From Cherax quadricarinatus (lineage: Eukaryota > Arthropoda > Malacostraca > Decapoda > Parastacidae), in contig NC_091353.1 in the NCBI RefSeq assembly GCF_038502225.1, positions 3,237,379 through 3,301,378 of the forward strand: a stretch of DNA of 64,000 nt. Reading direction: 5' to 3'. Positions within the stretch are counted from its first letter, which is position 1. Every line of letters starts with the position of its first letter. The notes beneath the pieces were generated by a model. The model had not been told where the DNA came from. It made no database searches and saw nothing but the letters and a program-made list of their open reading frames with translations. Positions 1-12,800 of this stretch are shown here, one piece after another. Position numbers and translations under genes: made by a program.

Positions 1-2130
1 TATCCTTTTGGGGGGAGGGGGGGTCACGGGACTTATTTGCCAGGGGAGGAGGCCATGCCAAACAGGGGGGGGATCCAGTGTCCATTGGGGAGGGGGGTGT
101 GACTTATTGCCATTGGGGGGAGGGGGTAAAAGGGCTTATTGCCCATGGGAGGGATTCCGTGACTTTCCCATTTGGGGGGGGGGTCACATGACTTATTGCC
201 AGGGGGGAGGGGGGGCACAGGGGGCCCATTGGGGAGGGATGGCCCAATGATTTATTCCATTGGGGGAGGAAAATCAAGTGATTATTCCCATTGTGGGGGG
301 GAACACAGTGATTTAGAATGGGGGAATACAGATTTCATTGGGGAGGGGACTTTTTCCTTTTGGGGGGGGGAGGCCAGTATTATTTGGGGAGGGAAAGGGC
401 ACTACATTGCCATTGTGGGGGGGGTAAAGGCCCCCATTGTTGGGGGGGGGAAGGTCAATGACATTGCCATTTGGGAGGGGGGGTCAAGGACTTATTCTAT
501 TGTGGGGAGGGGGGTCACAGGACTTTGTATTGGGGGGAGGAAGGTCTCATGACTTTTCCCATTGGGGGGAACATGACTTTTTTGTGGAGGGGGGGTCAGT
601 GCCCTTGGCCGGGGGAGGTACAGGACTTTTTCCATTGGGGGGGAGGTCACAGGACTTATTGCCCATGTGGGGAGGGATAGCCCGGTGACTTATTGCCATT
701 GTGGGGGGAGGTCACAGTGACTCTTTGCCATTGGGGGGAGGGGGTCAAGTGACTTTTGCCATGGGGAGGGAAAAAGTGATTTTCCCCAGGGAGGAAGCCA
801 AGACTTTGCCATTGGGGGGGGAAAGGGCACAGGATTTTTGCTTTGGGGGAGGGGGGCACGGCCTTTTGCCATTGGGGAGGGAAGGTCACAGTGCTCGAAG
901 GGGAGGGAGGTCACAAAATTGTTGTGAGGGGGGGATCACACAGCCAGGGGAGGGGAGGGTCACAGTGACTTTTGCCGTGGGGGGGGGAGGTCACAGTGAC
1001 TTTGCCCATGGGGAGGGAAGTCAAGTGTTTTTGCCGTGGGGAGGACCCAAGACTTTTCCTTGTGGGGGGGGGAAGGTCACGGGGACTTATTGCCATTGTA
1101 TGGAGGGAAGGTCACAGTGACTTTTGCCATTGTAGGGGAAGGTCCGGGACTTATTGCCGGGGGGAGGGATGGCCCTGACTTATTAAATTGGGGGGGGATG
1201 GTCACAGGATTTTTCCATTTGGGGGATGGTCACAGTGACTTTTCCTTTTGGGGGAGGGGGCCGTGTTTTACCTTTTGGGGGAGGATGGTAAAAACCCATT
1301 GCCTTTTGGGGGAGGGAGGCCGGGGGGATTTTTGCCTTTAGGGAGGAGGGGGCCCCCTGCCCCAGGGGGGAGGGAGGGCCAGGATTTTCCATTTTGGGGG
1401 GGACACAGGGACATGCCATTTTGGGGAGGGGAGGCCCGGACTTTTCTTTGTGGGGGGGGGATGGTCCAGGATTAGCCATTGTGGGGGGGGAAAGGGTTTC
1501 CAGGACTTATTGCCATTGTGGGGGGGGGAATGGCCCGGGACCTTGGGGGGGGGAAGGTCAAGGACTTATTGCCATTGGGGGGAGGGATGGTCACAGTGAC
1601 TTATTCCAGGGAGGATTTGGATTATTGCCAGGGGGAGGGAGGGTCACAGGATTTATTGCCAGGGGAGGGGGTCACAGTGACTTGCCAGTGGGGGGAAATA
1701 CAGTGACTTACCATTGGGGGGAGGAAACAGGTTTTTACCTTGGTGGGGGTCACGGGAAATTTTGCCAGGGGGGGGGGGTCCACGACTTATTGCCATTAGG
1801 GGGGGTCCGGCTTTTGCCTTTTGGGGGAGGAGGGCACGGTTTTTTGCCAGGGGAGGAGGTCACAGGACTTATTGCCATTGTGGGGAGGGATGGCCCGGAC
1901 TTAGCCATTGTGGGGAGGGGAGGTCACGTGACCCCCGCCATTGGGGAGGGAAAATTGAAAGCCATTGGGGGGAAGGCCGTGACGCTTTTAGGGGGGGAAG
2001 CCCCGGGACTTTTCCATTGTGGAGGAAGGTCGGTTATCCATTTGGGAGGAAACAGGACATTCCGGGGGAGGATCCAGGATTTTGGCCCTTTGGGGGGGGG
2101 GTCCTTTAAAAATTATTTTAAAACCCATAA
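1..2130. repeat. G-rich minisatellite, unit about 33-35 bp
   Basis: Degenerate tandem repeat built on GGTCACAGTGACTTATTGCC followed by ATTG and a run of 4-9 G. GTCAC-A-GTGAC is a short inverted repeat inside the unit. Unit and G-run lengths vary widely, which could be real divergence or homopolymer error in assembly. The open frames here are simple translations of the repeat and are not regarded as coding. The + strand is strongly G-rich. Confidence 0.9.
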
Positions 2131-3900
2131 CTGCTCTAGGGTCCACAAGAGGTTTCAGCACAGCAGGATTGAGCACAGCAGGATTCAGCACAGCAGGATT
2201 AGCACAGCAGGATTCAGATAGAGTTTCGCCGCAGATCCTGTTAAAGGGCAGTTTCCAGCACGCAAATTAACGCGACCCACGGGCGGCCACGGATTAAAAA
2301 GCGGGTTCAAAAACGGCAAAGGGGTTTAAGAAAGCGGGGTTAAAAGCACAGCCGCACGCAGGATTCGGAAAGGCAGTTTACCCAGGTTTCACGGGGGAAC
2401 AGCCAGCGGATTAGCAAGGGGATTGCCGGATTCAGCAGGCAGGATTCAGCATAGTTCGCACAGCGGGATTCAGACGCGGGATTCAGCCCGCCGAACGGGG
2501 GACACAAACAGGTTTCCAAGCAACGATGCGATCCAGCAACGGGTTCAGCACAACGGGACCGCATCGGCCCAAGGGCAGAAAGGGATTCAGGGGGATTCAC
2601 GCGGGATTCCACGGCGGGATCGATTTGGGTCGGCCAGATTCACCAGTTTCGATACGGGCAGAAAAAGATTTAGGGGCAGCCAGAGGGGTTTCCAGACCGG
2701 ATTGAAGCGGTTTGGGGAAAGGGGTTCGCGGCAAATTCAGTAGGGCGATCAGCACAGCGGTTTCAGCGGCGGATTCAGCATGGATTAAAACGAGGACCGC
2801 ACAGCGGGAAGTCAGGCGGGGCAGCCAGCAGGATTCGCACATCAGGATTCAGCAAAGGGATTCAGAGGGGGATTAGCAGGGTTCCAGGCAGGATTCCCGC
2901 GAACCAGCGAATTCGAAGGATTCAGATAGGGATTCAGCAGGGCGGGATTCGCACGCAGGATTAACAGCGGTTCCCCAATACGGGATTGGCACAGCGGAAG
3001 AAAGGGGGGCAGGCGGGATTCAGATAAGGTTTCAGCAGGGACCCATCACGCGGACCACATAGAAAGAACAACGGTTTCGCACAAGATTCAGCATAGCGGG
3101 TTTTCCGAAGCAGGTTTCCACAGAGGATTTAGCACAGGGGGATTCAGCATGCAGGATTCAGCAAGCGGGTTCAGACAGCAGGACTCCACGCAGGTTTCGC
3201 ATGCGGATTCAGCACGCGGACCGCATAGGGGGATTCAGGCAGGATTCAACAAAAAAGGATTCGGCATGGGTTTCGTAGCAGGATTCAGCACGCTGGTTTG
3301 CAAAGCAGAATTGACGCAGGATTCAGCATGCGGGATTAACAGCGGTTTCAAATGGGGGATTCAGCATGCGGGATTGCATAGCGGTTTCACAAAGCGGATT
3401 CAGACAGCAGGATTCAGAAAGGGGATTCAGCATAAAGATTCAGCATAACTATTCGCACAGCATGATTAGATGTGCATTAATAAAAGTTCGCACAGAACTC
3501 AGCACAGCAGGATTCAGCATAAGTCACCCAAACAGGATTCAGCACAGGGTTTCAGCATAGGGGTTTAACAGCGGATTCGATGCAAGTTTCGATGGAGGAT
3601 TCAGCACGGCGGGTTTCAGCACAGCGGGGTTTCAACAAGGGATTCACTGGGGATTCAGCAAAAGATTCAACGGGATTCAGCACATCAGGATCGCATAGCA
3701 CGATTCAGCACGTAAGAAAAAGCGATTCCGGGGTTTCGAAGCAGGTTTCACGCGTCGGGATGGCGGATTCAGCCCCAAAAAAGTTTCAGCCGAAGGTTTT
3801 CAGCAAAAGGCTTTCGCAAGCAGGACGCACAGCAGGATTCCCGGGATTCCAACAGGTTTCGCAAGCAGGATTCAGCATCACAGACATTCACAGGCATCAA
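2131..3900. repeat. 15-bp minisatellite (GGATTCAGCACAGCA)
   Basis: Irregular tandem array of GGATTCAGCACAGCA and variants, clearest at 2155-2215 and 3140-3560. Many units are shortened, lengthened or substituted, so the period is ragged. No gene is supported; open frames such as one at 3149-3448 translate the repeat. Confidence 0.85.
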
Positions 3901-3929
3901 AACACATCTGTGACGCGTAACTATTAACA

Positions 3930-5130
3930 TTGTCACCAGGTGGTGGGGGGTCAGCCCCCTGCACGGGTGGTGGTGGGTCATTTCCCCACACCAGGTGAGG
4001 GGGGGTTTTTTAAACCCCAGGTGGGGGTGGCCGTCACTACACCGGTGGTGGGGGGCACCTACACCGGTGAGTTTTGCCCCCAACCAGGTGAGTGGTGGGT
4101 CAGCCTACACCAGGTGGGGGGGCACCCACCGGGGGGGGTCTTTCCACACCAGGGAGTGGTGGGTCGCCACCCCAGGTAGTGGGGGGTAAATACACCGGGG
4201 AGTGGCGGTCACCCAACCAGGGAGTGGTGGGCAGTCCTCCCCCCAGGTGGGGTGGAGGGGTCAGTCACTCACCGGTGGTGGGGGGTCAGCCCTACCCGGG
4301 GATGGGGGGTCATCACTACACCAGGGAGGGCGGGTCAGTCCCATCGGTGGTGGGGGGTCAGTCCCCACCAGGTGAGTGGTGGGTCAACACACCAGGTGAG
4401 GGGGTCAGTCCCTACACCAGGTAGTGGTGGGTCAGCCCCCAAACCCGGGGTGAGTGGGGGGTCGTCCTACACCAGGTAGTGGGGGGTCAGTCCCACCCAG
4501 GTGAGGGGGGGCACCCAAACAGGGAGGGGGGGGTCGTCCACCCAGGTGGGGGGTCGCCCCCTTAAAGGGGGGGGGTCAGTCTCACCAGGGGGTTGGGTAT
4601 AACCCAGGTGAGTGGGGGGTCTACCCCCAAAGGTGGGGTTGTCCACCGGGGAAAATTTTTGAAGGGGGGGGTGTCCCAACCCAGGTGGGGGGGGTGTCCT
4701 CCCCCAGGTGGGGGGGGGCCCCCAAAGGGAACCCAACGGGGTGGGGGTACCCCCCAGGTGAGTGGTTGGGCCAAAGGGTGGGTGGGGGTGCCCCGCACCA
4801 GGTGGGGGGGGTGTCACTCACCGGGGAGGGGGGTGTCCCCGGGTGGTGGGGGGTGTCCCACCGGGGGGGGTGGGGGGCCACCCGGGGTGGTGGGTCTCCC
4901 CCGGGGGGGCAGCCCCCGCCCAGGTGGTGGGGGGCCACTCACCAGGTGGTGTGGTCAGTCCGGCCCCAGGTGGGGGGGGTCAGTCACCACCAGGAGTGGT
5001 GGGTCAGCCCCCAAAGTGGGGGCAGTCACTCCCAGGGGGGGTTTAAAATCCCCAAAGGTGAGGGGGTGCCCCTGAGGTGGTGGGGGGTGGGCCCCTGCAC
5101 CGGTGGGGGGGGTCAGCCCCTCCCCAGGGA
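3930..5130. repeat. GC-rich minisatellite of about 30 bp with CACCAGGTGAGTGG core
   Basis: Tandem variants of a unit containing CACCAGGTGAGTGGTGGG and GGTCAGTC. Several units carry CAGGTGAGT, which matches the 5' splice-site consensus on the + strand. Open frames on both strands are proline/glycine-rich repeat translations with no recognisable domain. Confidence 0.85.
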
Positions 5131-5270
5131 GTGGGAAAAGGGGAAAAAACAGGTACATTTGGGTTTACAAATAGGGAAAATAACCCTTTTTGATAAAAAA
5201 GGGAGCAAAGGACTTTTTTCCCCATTGGGGATTTGAATATTTATTATTTAAAATTAAATATTAAAAAGGC
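5131..5270. other. Short A/T-richer spacer between two minisatellites
   Basis: About 140 bp of A/T-rich, apparently single-copy sequence separates two G-rich arrays. No gene or motif is visible in it. Confidence 0.6.
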
Positions 5271-7240
5271 ATCATGATTTAAGAGGGTGGTGGTCAGTGA
5301 TGGGTGGTCAGTGATGGGGTGGTTGTGATGGTGAGGGCATGATGGGGGGTGGTCGTATGGGTGATGGTCAGTGAGGGGGTGGTGGTCAGTGAGGGGTGAT
5401 GGCGTGAGGGGTGGGGGTCAGTGAGGTGATGGTGGGATGGGTGGTGGTCAGTGAGGGGGGGTGGCAGTGGGGTGATGGTCAGTGATGGGTGGGGTCAGTG
5501 ATGGGGTGAGCAGTGAGGGGGGTTTTCAGAGGGGTGGTGGCGGGAGGGGTGGTGGTCATGAGGGGTGGTGGTCGGGAGGTGGTGGTCGTGATGGGGTGGT
5601 CAGTGATGGGTGGTGGTGTGATGGTGATGGTCGGATGGTGGTGGTCAGTGATGGGTGGTGGTGTGAGGGGTTGGTGGTGATGGGTGGTGGTCAGTGATGG
5701 GTGGTGGTCAGTGATGGTGGTTGGGAGGGGTGGTGGTCGTGATGGGGTGGTCGGGAGGGGTGGTGGTCAGTGATGAGGGGGTCAGTGAGGGGGTTTCGTG
5801 ATGGGGGGTTTCAGTGAGGGGTGGTGGTAAAAGGGGATGGGGGGTGGTCGTGATGGGTAAAGGTCAGGGTGATGGTCATGTTGGATGGCGGATGGGTGGT
5901 GGTCGGGAGGGGTGGTGGTCGGAGGGGTGGTGGGGTGATGGGGTGGCGGGATGGGGTGGTCAGTGGGTGGTGGTCGTGAGGGGCGATGGTCAGTGATGGG
6001 TGATGGTCTGATGGTGGTCAGTGTGGAGGGTCAGTGATGAGGGGTGGTCAGTGATGGTGGTTGTGAGTGGTGGTCGTGAGGGGCGAGGGTCGTGATGGGT
6101 GGTGGTCATGATGGGGGGGTGGTCAGTGATGATGGGGGTCGGATGGGGGTTCAGGATGGGGGGTAGTGATGGGGGTGCAGGGGAGTTGGTCGTGATGAGT
6201 GGTTCTGAGGTGGGTCAGAGGGGTGGTGGTCAGTGGGGTGGTGGTGGATGAGTGGTGGTCGGGATGGGGGTGGCAGTGGGTGATGATCAGTGTGATTTTC
6301 GGATGGGGGGGGTCTGATGGTGATGGTCGAGGGGGAAAGTGATGGGGGGGCAGGGGGGGGGAACGTGATGAGTGGTGGTCAGTGATGGGGGTGGCGTGAT
6401 GGGTTGGGGAGGGGGGGCGATGGGGGGCGTGAGGGGTTGGTTTAGGGTGGGGGTAATGGGTGGTGGTTGAGGGGGTGGTGGTAAGTGATGGTGGTGTCAG
6501 TGATGGGTGGATCAGTGAGGGGGTGTGTAGTGAGGGTGGGGGTTTTGGGGGTCAGTGATGAGTGATGATCGTGATGAGTGGTGGTCAGTGGGGGGTGGTG
6601 GTCGGGATGGGTGAGGGCAAGATGGGGTGGGGCAGTGATGGGGGTGGTCAGTGATGGGGTTATGGTGGGGTGGTGGTCATGAGGGGTGGTGGTCAGTGAT
6701 GAGGGGGGCGGATGGGGGGTTTCAGTGATGGGGGTGTGGCGGTTTGGGGTTCAGTGAGGGGTGGTTTAGGGATTGGTGGTAGTCAGGATGGTTTCATGAT
6801 GGGTGATGGTCAGTGAGGGGTGGTGGCATGATGAGTTGTGGTCCGTGAGGGGTGATGGAATGAGGTGGTGGTCAGTGATGGATGGTGGTCAGTGTTGGGG
6901 GTTTATGTGGGTGGTGGTTGGGGTGGTGGCGGATGAGGGGGGCAGTGATGGGTGGGGGTCAGTGATGGGGGGTTTCAGTGATTGGGGGTAGCAGTGATGG
7001 GTGGGGGTCAGTGGGGTGATGGCAGTGATGGGGGGGGTTAGTGATGGGGTTCCGTGATGGGTGGGACTGATGAGTGGTGGTTGATGGATGGTGGTCAGAG
7101 GGGGGGTCAGAAGGGGTGGGGTTAGTGATGAGTGGTTAGTGAGGGGTGGCATTGGGTGGTGGGGGAGGGGATGGAGTATGGGGGTGGTCAGTGATGGAGG
7201 TGGTCAGTGATGGATTAGTGATGGGGGGGAGTGATGGGGG
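5271..7240. repeat. 17-bp minisatellite (GGTCAGTGATGGGTGGT)
   Basis: Array of GGTCAGTGATGGGTGGT with many substitutions and short indels, clearest at 5640-5720. The + strand is almost free of C and very G-rich. Open frames are Gly/Val/Trp-rich repeat translations and are not regarded as coding. Confidence 0.9.
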
Positions 7241-7249
7241 GGTAGGGGG

Positions 7250-9895
7250 GACCGTCTGGGAAAAGACGGGGGACCCGGCGGGTAAACCCCATGGGGGGAC
7301 ACCAGGCGGGACACCGCAGTGAACCCCAGGCGGGCCCAGGGGTGACACCGGCAGGTGACACCATGGCGGGTAAACCCATGGCAGGTGACACCATGGGGGG
7401 CCCAGCAGGTGACACAGGCAGGTGACACCATGGCGGGACACCAGGGGGGACACCATGGCGGGGAACCTGGCGGTGCCAGGGGGGGTGACACCATGGCGGA
7501 ACCATCGGTGACACCGGCAGGTGACACCATGGCGGGGACACCATGGGGGGGCAAGGGGTGAACCCAGGGAGGGAGATGGCGGTGACACCTGGCGGGCACC
7601 GGGGTGACCCATGGCGGGACCCATGGCGGTGACATCATGGGGGGACACCAGGGGTGACACCATGGCGGGTGACACCGGGCGGTGAACCATGGCGGGGCAC
7701 CATGGCGGGGACCCATGGGGTGACACCAGGGCAGGACACCATGGGGGGACACCATGCGGGTGGCCCATGGGTGCCCCAGGGGGGGTGACCCCATGGCGGG
7801 TTTCCCCCATGTTAACCCCATGGGGGACACCCGGCAGGTGACCCCCCGGGGGGGAACCAGGGGCGGGAACGGAAAAAGCCCATGGGGGTGACACCAGGGG
7901 GGACCCCAGGCGGTGACCTGGGGGGTGACACCATGGAGGGACACCCGGGGGTGACACCGGGGGTGACACCCGGGCGGGACATGGCAGGTGACCCCATGGG
8001 GGTGACACCCGGTGCACCCAGGGGGGGACACCATGGGGGGGTGACCCCTTGGGGACCCCAGGGGGGGGTGACCCCACGGGTGAAATGGGGGGGACCCATG
8101 GCGGGTGACATGGGGTGACACCACGGGTGACCCCGGGCGGGGTAAACCCTGGCGGTGAACCATGGCGGGACCCCGGCGGGGACACCATGGCGGGGGACAC
8201 GGGCGGGTGGAAAAGGGGTGACCCCATGGGGAGAAATTGACCCCGGCAGGTGAACCATGGGGGTGACACCATGGGGGGACACCATGGGGGACACCATGGC
8301 AGGTGACACACGGTGACACCCGGGGGGACACCATGGCGGGGGGGTGACCCCAGGCGACACCGGGCGGTGACACCATGGCGGTGAACCCATGGCGGGAGCA
8401 CCCGGGGGGGACCCCAAGCAGAAAACCGGGGGGTGAAAATTTGGGGGACCCCAGGGGGTGACACCATGGGGGTGACACCATGGGGGGAACCGGCGGGTGA
8501 CACCATGGGGGGGTGACACCAGGCGGGTGACCCCAGGGGGGAACCATGGCGGTAAACCCCCGGGCGGCGGGGTGACACCATGGGGGGTGACTTTTGGGGG
8601 GAAACCCCAGGCGGGTGACACCATGGGGGGTGACACCTGGGGGTGACACCATGGGGGGTGACAATGGCGGGGGACACCGGCGGGTGAACCATGGCGGGTG
8701 ACACCATGGGGGGTGACACCGGCGGTGACACCGGGCAGGTGACACCAGGCGGGGACCCCGGCGGGGTGACACCATGCAGGTGACACATGGCGTGGACACC
8801 CCGGCAGGGACAATGGCGGGAAAAACCCGGGGGGCCCGGCTAACGCGGCGGTGACCCCATGGCTTAACCGGGCGGGAACCCCCTGGCGGGACACCGGGGG
8901 TGAACCATGGCGGTGCACCATGGCGGGACACCATGGCGGGGACACCCCGGGGGGTGACCCATGGCGGGTGACACCATGGCGGGTGACCCATGGCGGTAAC
9001 CCAGGGGGTAAACCCCCGGCGGGTGACACCGGCGGGCACCATGGCGGGTGACACCAGGCGGGTGACCCCAGGGGGGGAAAAAGGGGCGGTACCAGGCGGT
9101 GACACCATGGGGGGGGACCATGGCGGGGAAAAGGGGCCCCGGCGGGACTTCGGCGGGTGACACCATGGCGGGTGACACCTGGCGGGAAATTGGGGGGGTA
9201 ACCCTTGGGGTAAACCCGGGGGACCCCAGGGCGGGGGGACACCAGGGGGTGACCCCATGGCGGGGGACACCATGGGGGGTGACACCAGGGGTGACACCAG
9301 CCGGGGGTAACCATGGGGGTGACACCAGGCAGGTGACACCATGGCGGGGGGACCCAGGCGGTGACCCCCGGCGGGTGACACCAGGGGGGGGACACCAAGT
9401 GATAATGGGGGGACACATGGGGTGACCCCACGGTGAACCATGGCGGTGACCCCAAATGGGACACCAGGCAAATGGGGGGACACCATGGCGGGACCTCGGC
9501 GGTGACACCTGGCGGGCCCGCTCCAGGGGGGGGGACACCATGGCGGTACCCATGGGGGTGACCCCAGGGGGGACACCGGGGGGGAAAAACCACGGGGAAA
9601 AAGCGACACCATGGCGGTGACCCCGGGGGGTGACACCATGGCGGGACACCATGGCGGTGACCCCAAAAGGGGGACCCCGGGGGGGGAACCGGGGTGACCC
9701 GCGGTGAACCGGCGGTGCCGCAGGGTGACCGGGGACACCAGGGGCGGGGACACATGGGGGTGACAGGGGGGAACCATGGGGGTGACACCATGGTGGGGGC
9801 ACATGGCGGTACACCAGGCGGTGACACCATGGCGGGGACACCATGGGGGTAAACCCCATGGGGGTGACATGGGGGTGACACCGGGGTCCCAAGCC
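7250..9895. repeat. 15-bp minisatellite (GGTGACACCATGGCG)
   Basis: Array of GGTGACACCATGGCG and variants. Because 15 is a multiple of three and the unit has no stop codon in several frames, long open frames appear on the minus strand (for example 7204-9927). They consist of five-residue repeats such as PPWCH and are artefacts of the repeat. Each intact unit holds the palindrome CCATGG inside CACCATGGCG. Confidence 0.9.
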
Positions 9896-12800
9896 CGGAA
9901 GTTAACTTTTAAGGTTACCAGAAACAACCCCTGAAAATCATCTTTCCTAACAAAAAAAGTCCCAACAGGTCAAAAGACCTTCCAGCACAAGAAAATTTAA
10001 AAAGGCCCGGGTTTCCCACACAAGAAAAAGTCTTAAAAAACCGCCTTACCCAAAAAAGTCTTAACAGGTCCAAAGACTTGAAAAGAAAAAGTTTTGGCAC
10101 AAACCCCCTTTCCAGCACAAAAAAGTCTTAAATCCAAAAAGACCCCCGTCAAGAAAACCCAACAGGTCACAAAGACCTTAGTAAAACAAAAGTCTTAACA
10201 GGTAAAAAAGACTTCCAGCTCAAAAAAGTCTTAACAGGTCACGATTTTAGCACAAGACAAGTTTAAGGTCACTTCCAGCACAAGAAAAAGTTTTTAACAT
10301 AAAGCCCTTCCAGCACAAGAAAATCTTAACAGGTCCAAAGCCCTTTTACTAAGAAAAGTCAACAGGTCACAAAGACCTTCCAGCACAAGACAAAGTCTTA
10401 ACAGGTCACAAAGACCTTCCAGCACAAGACAAAGTCTTAACAGGTCACAAAGACCTTCCAGCACAAGACAAAGTCTTAACAGGTCACAAAGACCTTCCAG
10501 CACAAGACAAGGTCTTAACAAGGTCACAAAGACCTTCTAGCACAAGACAAAGTCTTAACAGGTCACAAAGACCTTCCAGCACAAGACAAAGTCTTAACAG
10601 GTCACAAAGACCTTCTAGCACAAGACAAAGTCTTAACAAGGTCACAAAGACCTTCTAGCACAAGACAAAGTCTTAACAGGTCACAAAGACCTTCCAGCAC
10701 AAGAGAAAGTCTTAACAAGGTCACAAAGACCTTCCAGCACAAGACAAAGTCTTAACAAGGTCACAAAGACCTTCCAGCACAAGACAAAGTCTTAACAAGG
10801 TCACAAAGACCTTCCAGCACAAGACAAAGTCTTAACAAGGTCACAAAGACCTTCCAGCACAAGACAAAGTCTTAACAAGGTCACAAAGACCTTCCAGCAC
10901 AAGACAAGGTCACAAAGACCTTCCAGCACAAGACAAAGTCTTAACAAGGTCACAAAGACCTTCCAACACAAGACAAAGTCTTAACAGGTCACAAAGACCT
11001 TCCAGCACAAGACAAAGTCTTAACAAGGTCACAAAGACCTTCCAGCACAAGACAAAGTCTTAACAAGGTCACAAAGACCTTCCAGCACAAGACAAGGTCA
11101 CAAAGACCTTCCAGCACAAGACAAAGTCTTAACAAGGTCACAAAGACCTTCCAGCACAAGACAAGGTCACAAAGACCTTCCAGCACAAGACAAGGTCACA
11201 AAGACCTTCCAGCACAAGACAAAGTCTTAACAAGGTCACAAAGACCATCCAGCACAAGACAAAGTCTTAACAAGGTCACAAAGACCTTCCAGCACAAGAC
11301 AAAGTCTTAACAAGGTCACAAAGACCTTCCAGCACAAGACAAAGTCTTAACAAGGTCACAAAGACCTTCCAGCACAAGACAAGGTCACAAAGACCTTCCA
11401 GGACAAGACAAAGTCTTAACAGGTCACAAAGACCTTCCAGCTCAAGACAAAGTCTTAACAGGTCACAAAGACCTTCCAGCACAAGACAAAGTCTTAACAG
11501 GTCACAAAGACCTTCCAGCTCAAGACAAAGTCTTAACAGGTCACAAAGACCTTCCAGCTCAAGACAAAGTCTTAACAGGTCACAAAGACCTTCCAGCTCA
11601 AGACAAAGTCTTAACAGGTCACAAAGACCTTCCAGCACAAGACAAAGTCTTAACAGGTCACAAAGACCTTCCAGCACAAGACAAAGTCTTAACAGGTCAC
11701 AAAGACCTTCCAGCTCAAGACAAAGTCTTAACAGGTCACAAAGACCTTCCAGCACAAGACAAAGTCTTAACAGGTCACAAAGACCTTCCAGCTCAAGACA
11801 AAGTCTTAACAGGTCACAAAGACCTTCCAGCTCAAGACAAAGTCTTAACAGGTCACAAAGACCTTCCAGCTCAAGACAAAGTCTTAACAGGTCACAAAGA
11901 CCTTCCAGCTCAAGACAAAGTCTTAACAGGTCACAAAGACCTTCCAGCTCAAGACAAAGTCTTAACAGGTCACAAAGACCTTCCAGCACAAGACAAAGTC
12001 TTAACAGGTCACAAAGACCTTCCAGCACAAGACAAAGTCTTAACAGGTCACAAAGACCTTCCAGCTCAAGACAAAGTCTTAACAGGTCACAAAGACCTTC
12101 CAGCACAAGACAAGGTCTTAACAAGGTCACAAAGACCTTCTAGCACAAGACAAAGTCTTAACAGGTCACAAAGACCTTCCAGCACAAGACAAAGTCTTAA
12201 CAGGTCACAAAGACCTTCTAGCACAAGACAAAGTCTTAACAAGGTCACAAAGACCTTCTAGCACAAGACAAAGTCTTAACAGGTCACAAAGACCTTCCAG
12301 CACAAGAGAAAGTCTTAACAAGGTCACAAAGACCTTCCAGCACAAGACAAAGTCTTAACAAGGTCACAAAGACCTTCCAGCACAAGACAAAGTCTTAACA
12401 AGGTCACAAAGACCTTCCAGCACAAGACAAAGTCTTAACAAGGTCACAAAGACCTTCCAGCACAAGACAAGGTCACAAAGACCTTCCAGCACAAGACAAA
12501 GTCTTAACAAGGTCACAAAGACCTTCCAACACAAGACAAAGTCTTAACAGGTCACAAAGACCTTCCAGCACAAGACAAAGTCTTAACAAGGTCACAAAGA
12601 CCTTCCAGCACAAGACAAAGTCTTAACAAGGTCACAAAGACCTTCCAGCACAAGACAAGGTCACAAAGACCTTCCAGCACAAGACAAAGTCTTAACAAGG
12701 TCACAAAGACCTTCCAGCACAAGACAAGGTCACAAAGACCTTCCAGCACAAGACAAGGTCACAAAGACCTTCCAGCACAAGACAAAGTCTTAACAAGGTC

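Noticed and set aside
7204..9927. 907-codon minus-strand open frame
   Set aside because: Pure translation of a 15-bp tandem repeat; five-residue periodicity, no domain, and several other frames are equally open.
11276..12130. Leucine-rich-repeat-like protein on the minus strand
   Set aside because: The 13-residue pattern follows from the 39-bp satellite unit, and it breaks wherever 40-bp or 29-bp units occur. It lacks the LRR consensus spacing.
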